DNA from: Haloplanus salinus | Lineage (GTDB): Archaea > Halobacteriota > Halobacteria > Halobacteriales > Haloferacaceae | Direction: 5' to 3' | Length of the DNA stretch: 64,000 bases | Assembly (NCBI RefSeq): GCF_003336245.1 | Contig: NZ_QPHM01000001.1 | Location: 2,856,113 to 2,920,112, forward strand | Shown here: positions 1-9,422 of the stretch, in pieces | Layout: each line of letters starts with the position of its first letter | Position numbering within the stretch: position 1 is the first letter of the stretch | The notes under the pieces: generated by a model | Databases searched by the model: none | Told to the model about the DNA's origin: nothing | Seen by the model: only the letters and a program-made list of their open reading frames with translations | Translations under genes and position numbers: made by a program

Positions 1-764
1 TCGGTCGTCGGATCGGCCCGGAGGACCGTCCGCCCGATGGTCGTGTTCGCCCGGTCGCCCCCGTAGGGGGTGATACCGTCGGACTCGTTCGCGTCGAACA
101 GGACGTAGGCGGAGAATCCACCGAGAACGAGCGTGTCGGTGCCGTCGATCGCGCTCGTGAAGCGTTCGGCCCGCACGCTCGTCTCGTACTCGGCGACGAG
201 TACGTGCTCCCCGTCCGGCATCGGCGACGCCAGCGCGACGAAGGTCTCGTCGCCGTCCGTATACACCAGCGAGAGGATGACGTCGTCGGTGTCCTCGAAG
301 TTGAACCCGACCGTCGACTTCCAGTTGATGTCGGTTACCGACAGCGGTCGACCGACGAACTGCGTGTCGGTGCTGGCGACGATAGGTTCGGTCGTTCCGT
401 CGGAGTCGGTGTGGGGGCTTCGTTCGACGACCGAGAGCGACGCCGTCTCCGGCGAGAGGGCGTCGAGTTCGGTCGTCAGGGTGGCCTGCGTTCGGTCGTC
501 GGCGACCGGCGTCAACCCGTCGTGGTTCGAGAGCGTCCGCACTACCTGTCGTTTGCCGTCGATCCACTGGCCGAGCGCACGCGCTTCGAGTTCGGCGTTC
601 GTCTCCACCGACTGGAGCTGATTGTCACGAACGCGGTCGGAGACCTGAACCACGGTGACCGTCGTCAGCGCCGTGATCACGAGGACGATGAGCAGCGAGA
701 CGCCGAGCAGCTTCAACGCGTAGCGCGAGCGGACGGGGTCGGGAAGGGCGGATTCGAGACTCAT
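1..764 (-). CDS. Halobacterial transducer-like membrane sensor, N-terminal part
   Basis: The frame runs leftward from an ATG at 764 and leaves the window without a stop, so only about 254 N-terminal residues are visible. Residues about 15-42 form a strongly hydrophobic membrane segment (LKLLGVSLLIVLVITAL). A long extracellular-type region follows, with features of a Cache-like sensor (a WIDGKR stretch near residue 67 and a GRPLSVTDI stretch near 138). This layout is usual for haloarchaeal Htr/methyl-accepting transducers or membrane histidine kinases. The HAMP and signalling domains would lie outside the window, so the class is inferred. The long plus-strand frames over the same bases are shadows. 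Confidence 0.7.
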   Translation of the reverse strand, partial: MSLESALPDPVRSRYALKLLGVSLLIVLVITALTTVTVVQVSDRVRDNQLQSVETNAELEARALGQWIDGKRQVVRTLSNHDGLTPVADDRTQATLTTELDALSPETASLSVVERSPHTDSDGTTEPIVASTDTQFVGRPLSVTDINWKSTVGFNFEDTDDVILSLVYTDGDETFVALASPMPDGEHVLVAEYETSVRAERFTSAIDGTDTLVLGGFSAYVLFDANESDGITPYGGDRANTTIGRTVLRADPTT

Positions 765-874
765 CGGTGCGGTTTGGCTCCGATCCCAGTCATATGCGAC
801 CATACCGCACGAGGGTCATAATATCGTCGGTGCTGCGCTCCGTGAGGCGCTGGATCGGCGACGGCACCGGCGGG

Positions 875-909
875 TCGCGGATCGCGGATCGCGGATCGCA
901 GATCGCGGA
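875..909. repeat. Five-unit 7-bp tandem repeat
   Basis: The unit TCGCGGA is repeated five times head to tail, with one substitution in the fourth copy (TCGCAGA). It sits in the gap between the divergent transducer gene and the end of msrA. It has no coding role that I can see. It is a slippage-prone microsatellite. Confidence 0.8.
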
Positions 910-979
910 TCGATCGGCGCTCCCACCGTTACGACGAGTTCGCGGGTGATCCTGACGGGCGCCCGTGTTCGCGGCTGGC

Positions 980-1606
980 TCACTCCGAAACGTGCCGGTC
1001 GGACGCCGGTCGGTCCGTATCGACATCTACAGCATGACCCGCGACGTAGCCGTTCAGTTTTGCCGCGATGGGGGAGTCACGGATCCCCTCGGCGTCGTAC
1101 CCTGCCTCCTCGAAGACGCTCAAGAACGACGATTTCGACCGTAGTCTGTACTTCTGGTGGTAGTCTTCGGCGGGGTAGAACCGCGAGAGTTGTTCGATAC
1201 GCGTCTCGACGCTCTCGGCGGTTTCGCCGACCGCCGAGAGCACGGTTTCGACGGCCGCCCGTCGGGTGTCCGTCGACGCGAATACGACGTTCTGATACTG
1301 CGGTTTCGCTGGTTGCGTCTGTGGATCGTGCTGCCGGAAGACAGCTTCGAGCAAGTCACGGTACGTCACCGCGTCCGGGTCGAAATCGACCTGTAGCACC
1401 TCCGTGTGATCGCCCAGCGAGTGATACGATGGGTCGAGTTTCGTTCCCCCCGCGTATCCGACGCGTGTGCGAACCACGCCGTCGACGGCACCGAACCGCG
1501 CGTCCGGCCCCCAGAAACACCCGAGTCCGAACGTCGCCGTGTCGGTCGTCGCTCTGTCGGCCGCTTGCGCGTCGTAATCGCGGACGAGGGCTGGAGTTAG
1601 CGTCAT
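980..1606 (-). CDS. msrA: Peptide methionine sulfoxide reductase MsrA
   Basis: MsrA reduces methionine-S-sulfoxide in oxidised proteins in the cytosol. The GCFWG active-site motif is present, with the catalytic Cys at about residue 30 when translation starts at 1606. Further family landmarks are GYAGG, a HTEVLQVDFDP stretch, and a YHQKY stretch late in the protein. The frame is open upstream to 1687, but those extra residues are arginine-rich and unlike the family, so the ATG at 1606 is preferred. Length (208 aa) is normal. It reads as a single-gene unit. Confidence 0.92.
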   Translation of the reverse strand: MTLTPALVRDYDAQAADRATTDTATFGLGCFWGPDARFGAVDGVVRTRVGYAGGTKLDPSYHSLGDHTEVLQVDFDPDAVTYRDLLEAVFRQHDPQTQPAKPQYQNVVFASTDTRRAAVETVLSAVGETAESVETRIEQLSRFYPAEDYHQKYRLRSKSSFLSVFEEAGYDAEGIRDSPIAAKLNGYVAGHAVDVDTDRPASDRHVSE

Positions 1607-1922
1607 GGGATTGAACCGTCTGTAGAGTCCGCGGACCGTCCGTCCTGGACTGTGTCGCATCTCACCACGTATTAGCCGTGCACACACTAAGGTTAGGCGC
1701 TAGCCCGTTGCGCGTTAGGGACGGCCCGGTGCATAGAGGGTGCGAGTCGATCGGACAGGGTGACGGGATGCGTACCGAGACGACGGTTACACCGTCGCGG
1801 AAATTCGAAGGGACGGTCCACGGGTTCAGCCGTGGGGCGCCTCCTCGCAGCCGTGTGCGGCCCCGGTTTCGGCGGGCTGTGACGACCCCGGCGCTCTTTA
1901 TCATCGCGGCCGAGAAACGCGT

Positions 1923-2618
1923 ATGAGTTCTGCTCCCGTCGAGACGGTCCTCGTTGCGGGCGCGACCGGCGGAACGGGTCGTGCAGTAATGCGTCTCGCG
2001 CAGTCCCGTGTCGACACGCTCCGGGTGCTGACGCGCTCGTCGGACGCCGCAGCCGACCTTCGCGCCGCGGGTGCCGACGAGGTCATCGTGGCCGACCTTC
2101 TGAATCCGGAGGGCCTGTCGGCGGCCGTCGAGGGCGTCGACGCGGTGCTCAGCGCCGTCGGCACGGCCCCGACGGCCATCCCATCCGGACCGCCGTTCGT
2201 CGACGGCGCCGGGAACCGTGCGCTGGTTGCTGCGGCGGCGGACGCCGGCGTCGACGCGTTCGTCATGGAGTCGGCGGTCGGCGTGGGACCGGAGCCGTCA
2301 AGCCCGCTCGCGACGGCGTTCGACGCGTTCATCGGGCCGCTCCAGGAGGCAAAGGCGGCGGCCGAAGCGGCGATTCGGGACGCCCCGCTACGGCATACGA
2401 TCCTTCGGCCGGGTGTGTTGACGAACGGGAGCCGAACGGATCTGGTCACGGTCGCCGACCCCGGCGCGAAGCTCTGGGGCGTGATCTCGCGCGCGGACGT
2501 GGCCCGACTTATGCTCGCCGCCCCCACGACGCCCGCGGCTCACAACCGGACGTTTGAGGTCGTCTCAAAGCCACGATTCCCGGCGCGTAACGTCTCGATC
2601 GACTGGACACTACCGTGA
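1923..2618 (+). CDS. NAD(P)-binding atypical SDR / NmrA-like oxidoreductase
   Basis: The protein begins with a Rossmann dinucleotide-binding glycine motif (GATGGTG, residues about 13-19). It continues with the pattern of the atypical short-chain dehydrogenases that act as NAD(P)H-binding sensors or epimerase-like enzymes: VDAVLSAVGT, the conserved ESAVGVG region and a late RPGVLTNG. At 231 aa it has the usual size for this group. An AT-rich TTTATC box lies about 25 bases upstream of the ATG, which suits a leaderless transcript. The substrate cannot be told from sequence. Confidence 0.85.
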   Translation: MSSAPVETVLVAGATGGTGRAVMRLAQSRVDTLRVLTRSSDAAADLRAAGADEVIVADLLNPEGLSAAVEGVDAVLSAVGTAPTAIPSGPPFVDGAGNRALVAAAADAGVDAFVMESAVGVGPEPSSPLATAFDAFIGPLQEAKAAAEAAIRDAPLRHTILRPGVLTNGSRTDLVTVADPGAKLWGVISRADVARLMLAAPTTPAAHNRTFEVVSKPRFPARNVSIDWTLP

Positions 2619-2966
2619 TGGAACGCTCGTGCGCGCCGGAAGGGCACCTCGTCGGCCCGCCCGACGGGCGACGGCGCCGCTTGCCGGCGTGGTGATCGCG
2701 ACCCTCTCGGTGGCCGTGTCAGTACCGGGCCGATCGCGCAACTCGCTACGGTCCGGCTTCGCGGGGACGGGCTTCCGCACTGCGAGCGGCGACCGACGCG
2801 ATGCGAGCCGCGGCGTCTCCAACCGCGCAGTAACGCGTCGCCGGAGTGCGACGCGTTCCGAGTGGCTCACGGGTGCGCGACGCTCGGGACTGCCGAGCCG
2901 TCGATCACGTCCGCTCACACGCGGCTAGATCCCTGAATACAAGTCCACTGCGCCCAAACGGGGAGC
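2619..2966. other. Gene-free GC-rich stretch
   Basis: Frames open on both strands here, but they give arginine/serine-rich, low-complexity translations without family resemblance or plausible starts. I see no RNA gene, repeat or insertion sequence. Confidence 0.5.
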
Positions 2967-3296
2967 GTGAGTCACGCCTCGGAATATCGATGCATCGGCT
3001 GCATGGAGGCGACGGTGACGCGTGAGTTCGACGTGTCACATCTGTCCCGAACGTGCCCCGTGTGCGACGAGTTCGGGCGATTCGTCAACACCGTCGTCGT
3101 CGAGCGGTTCAATTCGCTGGCTGCGGACCCGCCGACGCGCCTCCACTGGGACCAACTCGATCGACTGCAGAAGTGGCTGATCGCTGAACGACTCAGCCGC
3201 AAGGACCACTCGATAGACGACATCGAAGTAACGGTCGCCGACGGCGATGACGAGAGTCCCGAGGACGGCGGCATCGACGCCGGCGCCCAAGCGTGA
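2967..3296 (+). CDS. Small zinc-ribbon-like haloarchaeal protein
   Basis: This 109-residue protein starts with GTG. Its N-terminal half has two cysteine pairs (CIGC near residue 9 and CPVC near residue 30), the arrangement of a zinc ribbon. The second half is a predicted helix (WDQLDRLQKWLIAERL) followed by a very acidic tail rich in Asp, Glu and Gly. I do not know a defined function. Similar short proteins in haloarchaea are annotated only as conserved hypotheticals. The next gene is co-directional 56 bases downstream. Confidence 0.7.
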   Translation: MSHASEYRCIGCMEATVTREFDVSHLSRTCPVCDEFGRFVNTVVVERFNSLAADPPTRLHWDQLDRLQKWLIAERLSRKDHSIDDIEVTVADGDDESPEDGGIDAGAQA

Positions 3297-3352
3297 CGTC
3301 CGACCCCGGTTCCGGTAGGTACTCCGCGTAATCCCCCGGCGGATTTATCCCC

Positions 3353-4285
3353 GTGGAACGGCCGTCGTCTCGTGTGCGCGTCGTCTCGCTGCTGCCATCC
3401 GCGACCGAGATATTACACGTCCTCGGGATCGAGCCGGTCGGAATTTCACACAGCTGTGAGTACCCGCCATCGGTTACGGATCGACCGGTCGTGACCAGTA
3501 CCGTCATCGATCACGAGGGGCGGACGAGCGGGGAGATCGACGAGCAGATGCAGTCCGTCGACGGCGCGGTGTACGACGTGGACGGAGCGCAACTGGCAGC
3601 CCTCGACCCGGATCTCGTCGTCACACAGGCGACCTGTGAGGTCTGCGCGGTCGATACGTCGGCCGTTACCGCTGCAATGGACGCCCACGACGTGGCTGCC
3701 GAACTCCTCACGCTCGACCCACATTCGTTCACGGACGTCCTCGACGACGTTCGCCGGCTCGGCGTCGTTACTGGACGGGAATCCGAGGCCGAGGCGTTTT
3801 TGACACGGGCTCGTGACCGGGTAGAGACGGTTCGATCGCGCGTCTCGGGGTGCGGTCGCCCACGAACTGCCGTTCTGGACTGGACGGAGCCACTGCTCCG
3901 GGGTGGACACTGGATCCCGGACCTGATCCGACTCGCCGGCGGTGACGCGGCCTTCCAACCGGATCGGGCTTCCGAGCCGATCACGTGGGCGGAGTTGCGG
4001 GCGTACGATCCCGAACGTCTGGTCGTCGCTCCCTGTGGCTTCTCAGTCTCGCGGGCGACGGCGGCACTCGCGGACCTGCCGACGTACGCCGGGTGGGACG
4101 ACCTGCACGCTGTCCAGTCGGGTCACGTCTTCGCCGCCGACGGGAACGCACTGTTCAATCGCCCCGGACCACGACTGGTTGACTCGCTGGAGGTCCTCGG
4201 CCGCTGCATTCACGCCGATGCGTTCGCTGACCCCGGGACGGAGTGGGTTCGGTCCCTCGACGCTATCGCCGAACTCGGACGGTGA
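3353..4285 (+). CDS. BtuF-like cobalamin-binding (periplasmic-binding fold) protein
   Basis: The product matches the helical-backbone metal/cobalamin-binding family of vitamin B12 uptake (BtuF). It has the opening RVVSLLPSATEILHVLG, the mid-protein ALDPDLVVTQ strand-helix, and the late YAGWDDLHAVQSGHVFAADG region typical of the group. There is no signal peptide or lipobox, so unlike true BtuF it should be cytosolic. Haloarchaea often carry such soluble paralogues, annotated as cobalamin-binding proteins. No BtuC/BtuD partner is adjacent. The start at 3353 is a GTG; residues before RVRVVSLLP are not conserved, so the start could be a few codons later. Confidence 0.82.
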   Translation: MERPSSRVRVVSLLPSATEILHVLGIEPVGISHSCEYPPSVTDRPVVTSTVIDHEGRTSGEIDEQMQSVDGAVYDVDGAQLAALDPDLVVTQATCEVCAVDTSAVTAAMDAHDVAAELLTLDPHSFTDVLDDVRRLGVVTGRESEAEAFLTRARDRVETVRSRVSGCGRPRTAVLDWTEPLLRGGHWIPDLIRLAGGDAAFQPDRASEPITWAELRAYDPERLVVAPCGFSVSRATAALADLPTYAGWDDLHAVQSGHVFAADGNALFNRPGPRLVDSLEVLGRCIHADAFADPGTEWVRSLDAIAELGR

Positions 4286-4799
4286 GTAGACGCTTCCGTG
4301 ACGGGGGTCGTGGCAACAGGGCCGTCACGGCACGACCGGTCCCGTCGTTCTAGGTCGCTCCCGGCTATCACGTCCCCGACGATATGGCTGCGGACTACGT
4401 CGGCAAACCCGAACCGAAACGCCAGACGGAGGCCATCGGGAACGGCGAGGTCCCGCTCACACGCGACCTGATCGCGTTGAAAATAGCCGGGTGACCGATT
4501 TTGGGTGGGCCTCGGACGTCCGGCTCATCTCGGCTCTCGACGTGGAAATCGAGGTAGGCCTCCGGGGGAGTACGCCGGGAACCCCGGTCCCCCGTCTATG
4601 CGATGTTGGCGACGTTCCCGCTCGAAGGGCCGGCCAATCCCGGTGCTCGCGAGCAAGCCACGGTTCACGCAGAGACGATATGGGGGAGCGAGCGTCGCCT
4701 CCGCAGAGACGCTACGAAACCGACGGTTCGTCGGGAAGACGACAAGAGGAGCGAACGCGCGTACACTCGAACCAGCCTCCTCACGGCTCAAGGAGCGGT
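4286..4799. other. Stretch without an intact gene; possible short remnant
   Basis: An ATG at 4384 opens a 36-residue frame (MAADYVGKPEPKRQTEAIG...) ending at 4494. It has good haloarchaeal codon use but no recognisable family, and may be the remnant of a longer gene. The remainder up to the decayed regulator shows no convincing coding frame. Confidence 0.35.
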
Positions 4800-5369
4800 A
4801 CTAACCCGATTGTGCGAGTGGAGCGCCCCGGCGTGGTGCTCACGGAGGCAGTCGCTCACGACCCAACCTCGACGGTCAGGTTGGTGTCGGAGGCCGGAAC
4901 TGCCCCGACATCAGGAACGCCTTCATCGAATCGGGGACGGGAAAGCGGTCTATAGCGTCGCGTATACGGACGAAGCGGATGTTTGCTCACCAGCCAGTTT
5001 GACCGCGAACGGTGTCGTTTTTGAGGTGGAGACCGGTAGCGACGGTTGGATATCTACAGTAGAGATGCCCGAACCAACTTGGCCGGTTTCTGTGAGAGTG
5101 CGCGACGGCACGATACTGACATCGGGTTACTGCGCGTGAACGAATACGACAGTCCGGGGAGTACTGGCGCCGGCTCGACGGACAGCGGACGGGAGTCACT
5201 TCTCGTCGCGTTCGAATCGGGATACTTCGAAGAACCGCGGGACGCAACCCGCGGCGAGATCGCCGCCGAGTCGGACAGCTCTCAACCAACAACCGGTGGT
5301 CTTCGTCCACGTCGAATCGAGCGACTCATCGTCCCATCCTTGGCGGAGAATAGTGAACGGACTGACTAA
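4800..5369 (+). pseudogene. Decayed HTH-10 (bacterio-opsin activator-type) regulator
   Basis: Three pieces of one HTH-10 family regulator can be read in alternating frames. First comes an N-terminal piece (VRVERPGVVLTEAV, frame of 4800). A middle piece follows in another frame, ending near DGWISTVEMPEPTW at about 5085. The C-terminal piece returns to the first frame, with FESGYFEEPRDATRGEIAAE, the diagnostic helix-turn-helix of the family, around 5210-5265. At least two frameshifts separate them and the end of the HTH is degraded, so no full product can be made. The 3' end overlaps the start of the MFS gene. Intact members regulate transcription in haloarchaea. Confidence 0.72.
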
Positions 5370-6588
5370 CGATCGTACGTTCGCCGACGACTCAGTGTGG
5401 CGCGGGGTAACCATCGCGGCCGGTTGGCTACTGCTCTTGTTCGTCGGTGCGTACCTGATCACGCCAGCCAGCCTCCTACCGCTGGTGATGACCGATCTCG
5501 ACATTACGGAAGCCACGGCGGCCGCACTCGTCTCGATGCCACAGGTCGCTGCAACGGTGATTGGTATCCCCGTCGGCATCTATTTAGACCGCGTCGAAAC
5601 CCGCGCGACGGTTCCAGTTGCGGCAACCGTGCTGCTGATCGGCAGTACCGGTGACTGGCTTGCTGCGAGCGGGGGTGCGGTCTCGCTGCTGATCGCCTCG
5701 CGGTTACTTGCTGGCGCCGGGATGTTCGTACTGTGGGTGACCTGTATCAATGTAGCAGCGAGTACGTTTTCATCGACGAGGCGAGCGACGGCCACGTCGG
5801 TGATCATCTCCGGCTATCCGGCGGGATACGCGGCCGGGCATTTGGGTGCGCCACGCGTCGCCACGATTGTGGGGTGGCCCGGGGTATTTCCCGTCTTCGG
5901 CGTCGCGGTGGTGACGATGTCGCTCGCCTTCTACGTCGCTGTCGGGCGTGTACCTCGGCTCCACTCGTCTACGGACCCGATGACGCTACTCGGTTTCAAA
6001 ACGGTGATTCAGAACCGGAACGTGTGGGCGGTCATCGTCGTCACCGTTCTGGGTTACTCACTGTATATGGTGTTCAATTCGTGGATGCCGACGTACATCA
6101 CCCGACAGTTCGGAGTCTCGTTAGCCGAAAGCGGTACGTTCGTCGCGCTGTTTCCTGCCGTCGGGGTTTTCGCCCGGCCGATCGGAGGGTGGCTCTCCGA
6201 CACGGTGTTGAACCAACGGCGACGGCCGGTGTTCGCCGCCTCGTTCGTCGGTGCCACCGTACTCGCGGTCGCGATGTTCTACAGCACGACGATCGCGACG
6301 CTGGTGGCGATACTCGTTCTCGCAGGGGTGTTCGTTCAGCTACAGATCGGACTTATGTACCAGTCGATTCAGGAGTTCGTTGACCCTCGGGCCGCCGGGA
6401 CGGCCGTCTCGCTCGCAAGCGTGGCCGGGTGGCTGGGATCGTTCGTTGCACCCGTCGTGGCCGGCGAACTGGTCGCTACCACCGGGATCTACACCGTCCT
6501 GTTCGCGTTCGCGGTCGGCCTCGGTCTGTCCGGAGGACTCACCGTCTGGCGGATGGCTGAGTCCGGCGAGTCGACAGTGCCGGCCTGA
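5353..6588 (+). CDS. Major facilitator superfamily transporter
   Basis: The protein is about 411 aa with roughly twelve hydrophobic segments. It carries MFS landmarks: YLDRVETRATVPV in the loop after helix 2 (a motif A-like position), GPxG-like turns, and a central cytoplasmic break followed by a second six-helix half (AVIVVTVLGYSLYMVF onwards). The second-half motif GGWLSDTVLNQRRRPV is also present. The frame opens upstream at 5296, but the GTG at 5353 gives a short cytosolic N-terminus before helix 1 and is preferred. The group includes nitrate/nitrite- and CynX-like carriers; the substrate cannot be predicted. It overlaps the tail of the decayed HTH-10 gene. Confidence 0.85.
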   Translation: MNGLTNDRTFADDSVWRGVTIAAGWLLLLFVGAYLITPASLLPLVMTDLDITEATAAALVSMPQVAATVIGIPVGIYLDRVETRATVPVAATVLLIGSTGDWLAASGGAVSLLIASRLLAGAGMFVLWVTCINVAASTFSSTRRATATSVIISGYPAGYAAGHLGAPRVATIVGWPGVFPVFGVAVVTMSLAFYVAVGRVPRLHSSTDPMTLLGFKTVIQNRNVWAVIVVTVLGYSLYMVFNSWMPTYITRQFGVSLAESGTFVALFPAVGVFARPIGGWLSDTVLNQRRRPVFAASFVGATVLAVAMFYSTTIATLVAILVLAGVFVQLQIGLMYQSIQEFVDPRAAGTAVSLASVAGWLGSFVAPVVAGELVATTGIYTVLFAFAVGLGLSGGLTVWRMAESGESTVPA

Positions 6589-7017
6589 CTGCACCCTCTC
6601 CTTCCGGTATGCTATCGATGACGGATACCGTACGAACACGTCGGCCAGCTGTAGTTGCTGATCGCCACTCGTCGTAGCGTAAGCATCGCCGCCGCCGAAT
6701 ACGCGCGCTATGTTCGACACTCCGCCCAAATCGTATCAAAGGCTGAGAACTTCGTCCACGCGAACTGACGGCAGCTGCTGGCCCCTTACCGAGCCGTATC
6801 CATCCACAACTTCCCGGTGCAGGGCACATACCGTCCAGTGATGGTAACTGGGAGACGCCCAACGGACCAATGAGTTGGGATGGCGTGGCACGTGTTGCTG
6901 GTAGCGAACCGCGGGACTGACCAGCCACGATCCGGCATCGGTCGCCCCTCGAACGAGAGCCGGCTAAACCGACGACCACCCGACTGTAGTCGTACGGTTA
7001 CGGATGGGGATTCGGGC
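6589..7017. other. Gene-free stretch left of the integrated element
   Basis: No frame here has a credible translation. The stretch ends exactly where the partial tRNA copy at 7018 begins, so it is the left chromosomal flank of the element. No promoter or repeat stood out. Confidence 0.5.
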
Positions 7018-7044
7018 ATGGGCGCTGCAGGATTTTGAACCCGC
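7018..7044. repeat. Attachment-site copy (attL): duplicate of tRNA-Arg 3' end
   Basis: These 27 bases match the 3' end of the tRNA-Arg gene at 59676-59701 except for one extra T in a T-run (GGATTTTGAACCC here, GGATTTGAACCC in the tRNA). The match covers the 3' acceptor strand, the discriminator and most of the T-arm, the usual crossover zone of tyrosine integrases. The integrase starts 145 bases to the right. This copy is not a functional tRNA. Confidence 0.9.
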
Positions 7045-7189
7045 CCTCTTTTTCCCTCAATCGCCCGACTGCGTCGACCTCAATCGGCAAAAACCGGCAC
7101 AAAAAATAGCGAAGCCGGTAGCCATCCAAGGTAGGCTAAGCGGTGGTCTGTCTGATGACCTTTGCCACTGCCATTCATCAAACCAGACC

Positions 7190-8251
7190 ATGGTAACACG
7201 AGACACACTGGAACCCCTAGAACCATCTGAAGCAGCCGAATTGTACTTAAACAATCGAAAAACCGATGGGGCAGCTGACGGGACCGTCCGAGCCCACCGC
7301 CATCGCCTCGGTCATTTTCTTGAATGGTGTGAAGAACAAGAAATCACCAACCTCAACGACATCACAGGACGAGACCTCCGCTCATTCAAAGTCTGGCGGA
7401 GTGAGAAAGGGTCGATCGCGCGGTCGACACTGAAAAACAGTATGGACACGCTGCGGAAGTTCATGCGGTTCTGTGAGAGTATCGAGGGCGTCCCCAGAGA
7501 CGCCCACATGGCCGTCACGAGCCCAACACTCTCTGAAGACGACGCCAACCACGAAGTGGTACCCTACGAGACCCAAGAGACGATCCTAGAGCGTCTCAAC
7601 CGCTTCCAGTTCGCAAGCTTCGAGCACGTGTTCGCCCATCTGCTTCACGAATGCGGCTTTCGAGTTGGGGCCGTCCGTAGCCTCGATCTGGAGGACTTCC
7701 AATCTGAGCCCGTTGAGCTTCCTGATGGTACTCGGATTGGGCCACACATCGAGACTCATCATCGCCCGGCGACTGACACCCCGTTGAAGAACGGAAAGGA
7801 CTCGGAACGATTGGTTGCTCTCAAAGGGCACAGCGTTGAGATTCTCACCGACTACATCCAACACCAACGTTCCGATTTCCAAGACAAGCACGGCCGAGAC
7901 CCACTACTGGTGAAACCCCGATCGACGACGCGTCCGACCACACAAGCACTGCGAGACATCAGTTACGGACTCACTCGCCCATGTACGTACGGCGAAGAAT
8001 GCCCCCACGATCGCGACCCAGACTCCTGTGAAGCTGCGAGAATGGTCAACTCTGCTTATGACTGCCCGTCGAGCATGTCTCCCCACCCTTGGCGGCGAGC
8101 AGTGATGACACATTGGCGAGCTAATGATGTTCCGATCGATGTGGTCAGTGATCGGTTCGACGTGAGCCCGTCTGTCATCGAGAAGCACTACGACGTACGG
8201 ACAAAGCAAGGGAAAATGGAACAACGCCGGAGGTACTACGACGACTTGTAG
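7190..8251 (+). CDS. Tyrosine recombinase (integrase) of the element
   Basis: This site-specific recombinase should catalyse integration and excision at the tRNA-Arg attachment site. With the ATG at 7190 it has 353 residues. The N-terminal SAM-like core-binding domain covers about residues 10-100. The catalytic domain shows the Arg box (GFRVGA, Arg158), the H-x-x-R box (HPWRR, His299/Arg302), a further His308 and the nucleophile Tyr334 in EKHYD. A Cys/His cluster between residues 265 and 292 is common in haloarchaeal integrases. The frame is open leftward across the attachment repeat to 7004, but those residues are non-coding in character. Confidence 0.93.
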   Translation: MVTRDTLEPLEPSEAAELYLNNRKTDGAADGTVRAHRHRLGHFLEWCEEQEITNLNDITGRDLRSFKVWRSEKGSIARSTLKNSMDTLRKFMRFCESIEGVPRDAHMAVTSPTLSEDDANHEVVPYETQETILERLNRFQFASFEHVFAHLLHECGFRVGAVRSLDLEDFQSEPVELPDGTRIGPHIETHHRPATDTPLKNGKDSERLVALKGHSVEILTDYIQHQRSDFQDKHGRDPLLVKPRSTTRPTTQALRDISYGLTRPCTYGEECPHDRDPDSCEAARMVNSAYDCPSSMSPHPWRRAVMTHWRANDVPIDVVSDRFDVSPSVIEKHYDVRTKQGKMEQRRRYYDDL

Positions 8252-8528
8252 ACCTTCGCTTACACACCTTGAGTGCGGAATAAGGTGGTAAAATATCTTA
8301 TCTTGCGATATTTTGAAACGAGACTGTAGTCGAACTAATAGAGATGTGTGTTAGAAGATCTGTAGAATATTTGAGGATGACAGGTACTGGTTTCTGAATA
8401 TAGAGCATGGATACAGCACGGGATTCATTCGTGTATTATACCGCGTAGTAAAAACAGCCAAATGAATATGTTGGACGACCGATACCGGATCCGACGACTC
8501 GGTGGTGAAGTATCGTGAATTACTCAAT

Positions 8529-9224
8529 CTAAGACTGCTCATCTTCGACCAATTCGGAATAAATGTCATCATCAATAGGTAGATGTTCATTTACCAGCTC
8601 TTCTATTTCCTCAAGTGCATTTTCACAATCGATGAGTATTTCGCTCAGAGTTGGTTGTTCCCGCTGTTTTTGTACAAACTCCGGTGTCTCAACTGGCTTT
8701 TCTTCTAATTCTTTTCCGGAATACTTGTCACTTGTCGGTCGGAATTCTAATGCGGAGTCTGGCTTGTGAATATAATCACCTCTTCGATCCTTTACCTTAT
8801 GTAGCGCGTCGAAGTGATTTGTAGACGGGTCCAATTTGTTGAGTATATCCATCCATTGTTTGTGACTCATCCGCAGATCTTTTTCATTATTATCCCATTC
8901 ATGAGGAGGACCTTCGGGAAACTCTCCGCGTGCCTCTTCCTTTACGTGATCAACTAATTCGTGATCTATTTGCCAACCCCATCTGAGAAATTGAAAAGCA
9001 ACCCCCTCAAAGTAAGTTAGTGTGAGTGAATAGACTTCGACCAATCTAGCCGCGGTCTGAGCTTTGGAAGTAGTGGTCGTGGACTCTGAGACATGAGTTG
9101 AAAGATCGTTTTGAATTTCTTCATTAATCTCGGTTGCTCTCTGCTTGAGCTTGTCATAATAATACATCATCGCGGCATTTCGGAGCTTTAGGTTTTGCTC
9201 CGAAGGCTGTTTTCTATTAGTCAT
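8529..9224 (-). CDS. HEPN-like helical protein, possible RNase
   Basis: I do not recognise a named family for this 231-residue, mostly helical, highly charged protein. It contains a R-x4-H motif (RRGDYIH, Arg148 to His153) late in a helix-rich region. This is the hallmark of HEPN-fold ribonucleases found in many defence and toxin systems. The flanking context (integrase on one side, Mrr-like nuclease on the other) fits a defence role. The gene is low in GC and stands alone, with about 200 AT-rich bases upstream. The HEPN call rests on the motif and helical content only. Confidence 0.5.
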   Translation of the reverse strand: MTNRKQPSEQNLKLRNAAMMYYYDKLKQRATEINEEIQNDLSTHVSESTTTTSKAQTAARLVEVYSLTLTYFEGVAFQFLRWGWQIDHELVDHVKEEARGEFPEGPPHEWDNNEKDLRMSHKQWMDILNKLDPSTNHFDALHKVKDRRGDYIHKPDSALEFRPTSDKYSGKELEEKPVETPEFVQKQREQPTLSEILIDCENALEEIEELVNEHLPIDDDIYSELVEDEQS

Positions 9225-9422
9225 ATCTGTTCCTGCTCTAAAATATTATTCAACATTATAATTATTTTGCTTATTTCACCCCAAACCATACACCACGAAA
9301 TTTCGGAAGCAACTCAACTTTTAATACTATCGAATGATAGGACAAAGTAGGAATATACTATATCAAACAGTATTGCGTTGCTGTTGTTTTGATATAGAGT
9401 TCCTTGGCGCAACGCTGGACAA

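Noticed and set aside
133-821. Plus-strand frames over the transducer gene
   Set aside because: The minus strand gives a clear membrane sensor with one start and haloarchaeal codon use; the plus-strand translations are Ser- or Arg-rich shadows.
6539-6979. Minus-strand frame of 146 codons left of the element
   Set aside because: Arg/Ser/Gly-rich translation with no domain; it overlaps the end of the MFS gene.
7004-7189. Longer N-terminus for the integrase
   Set aside because: It would translate the tRNA-derived attachment repeat; the ATG at 7190 gives the normal core-binding domain.
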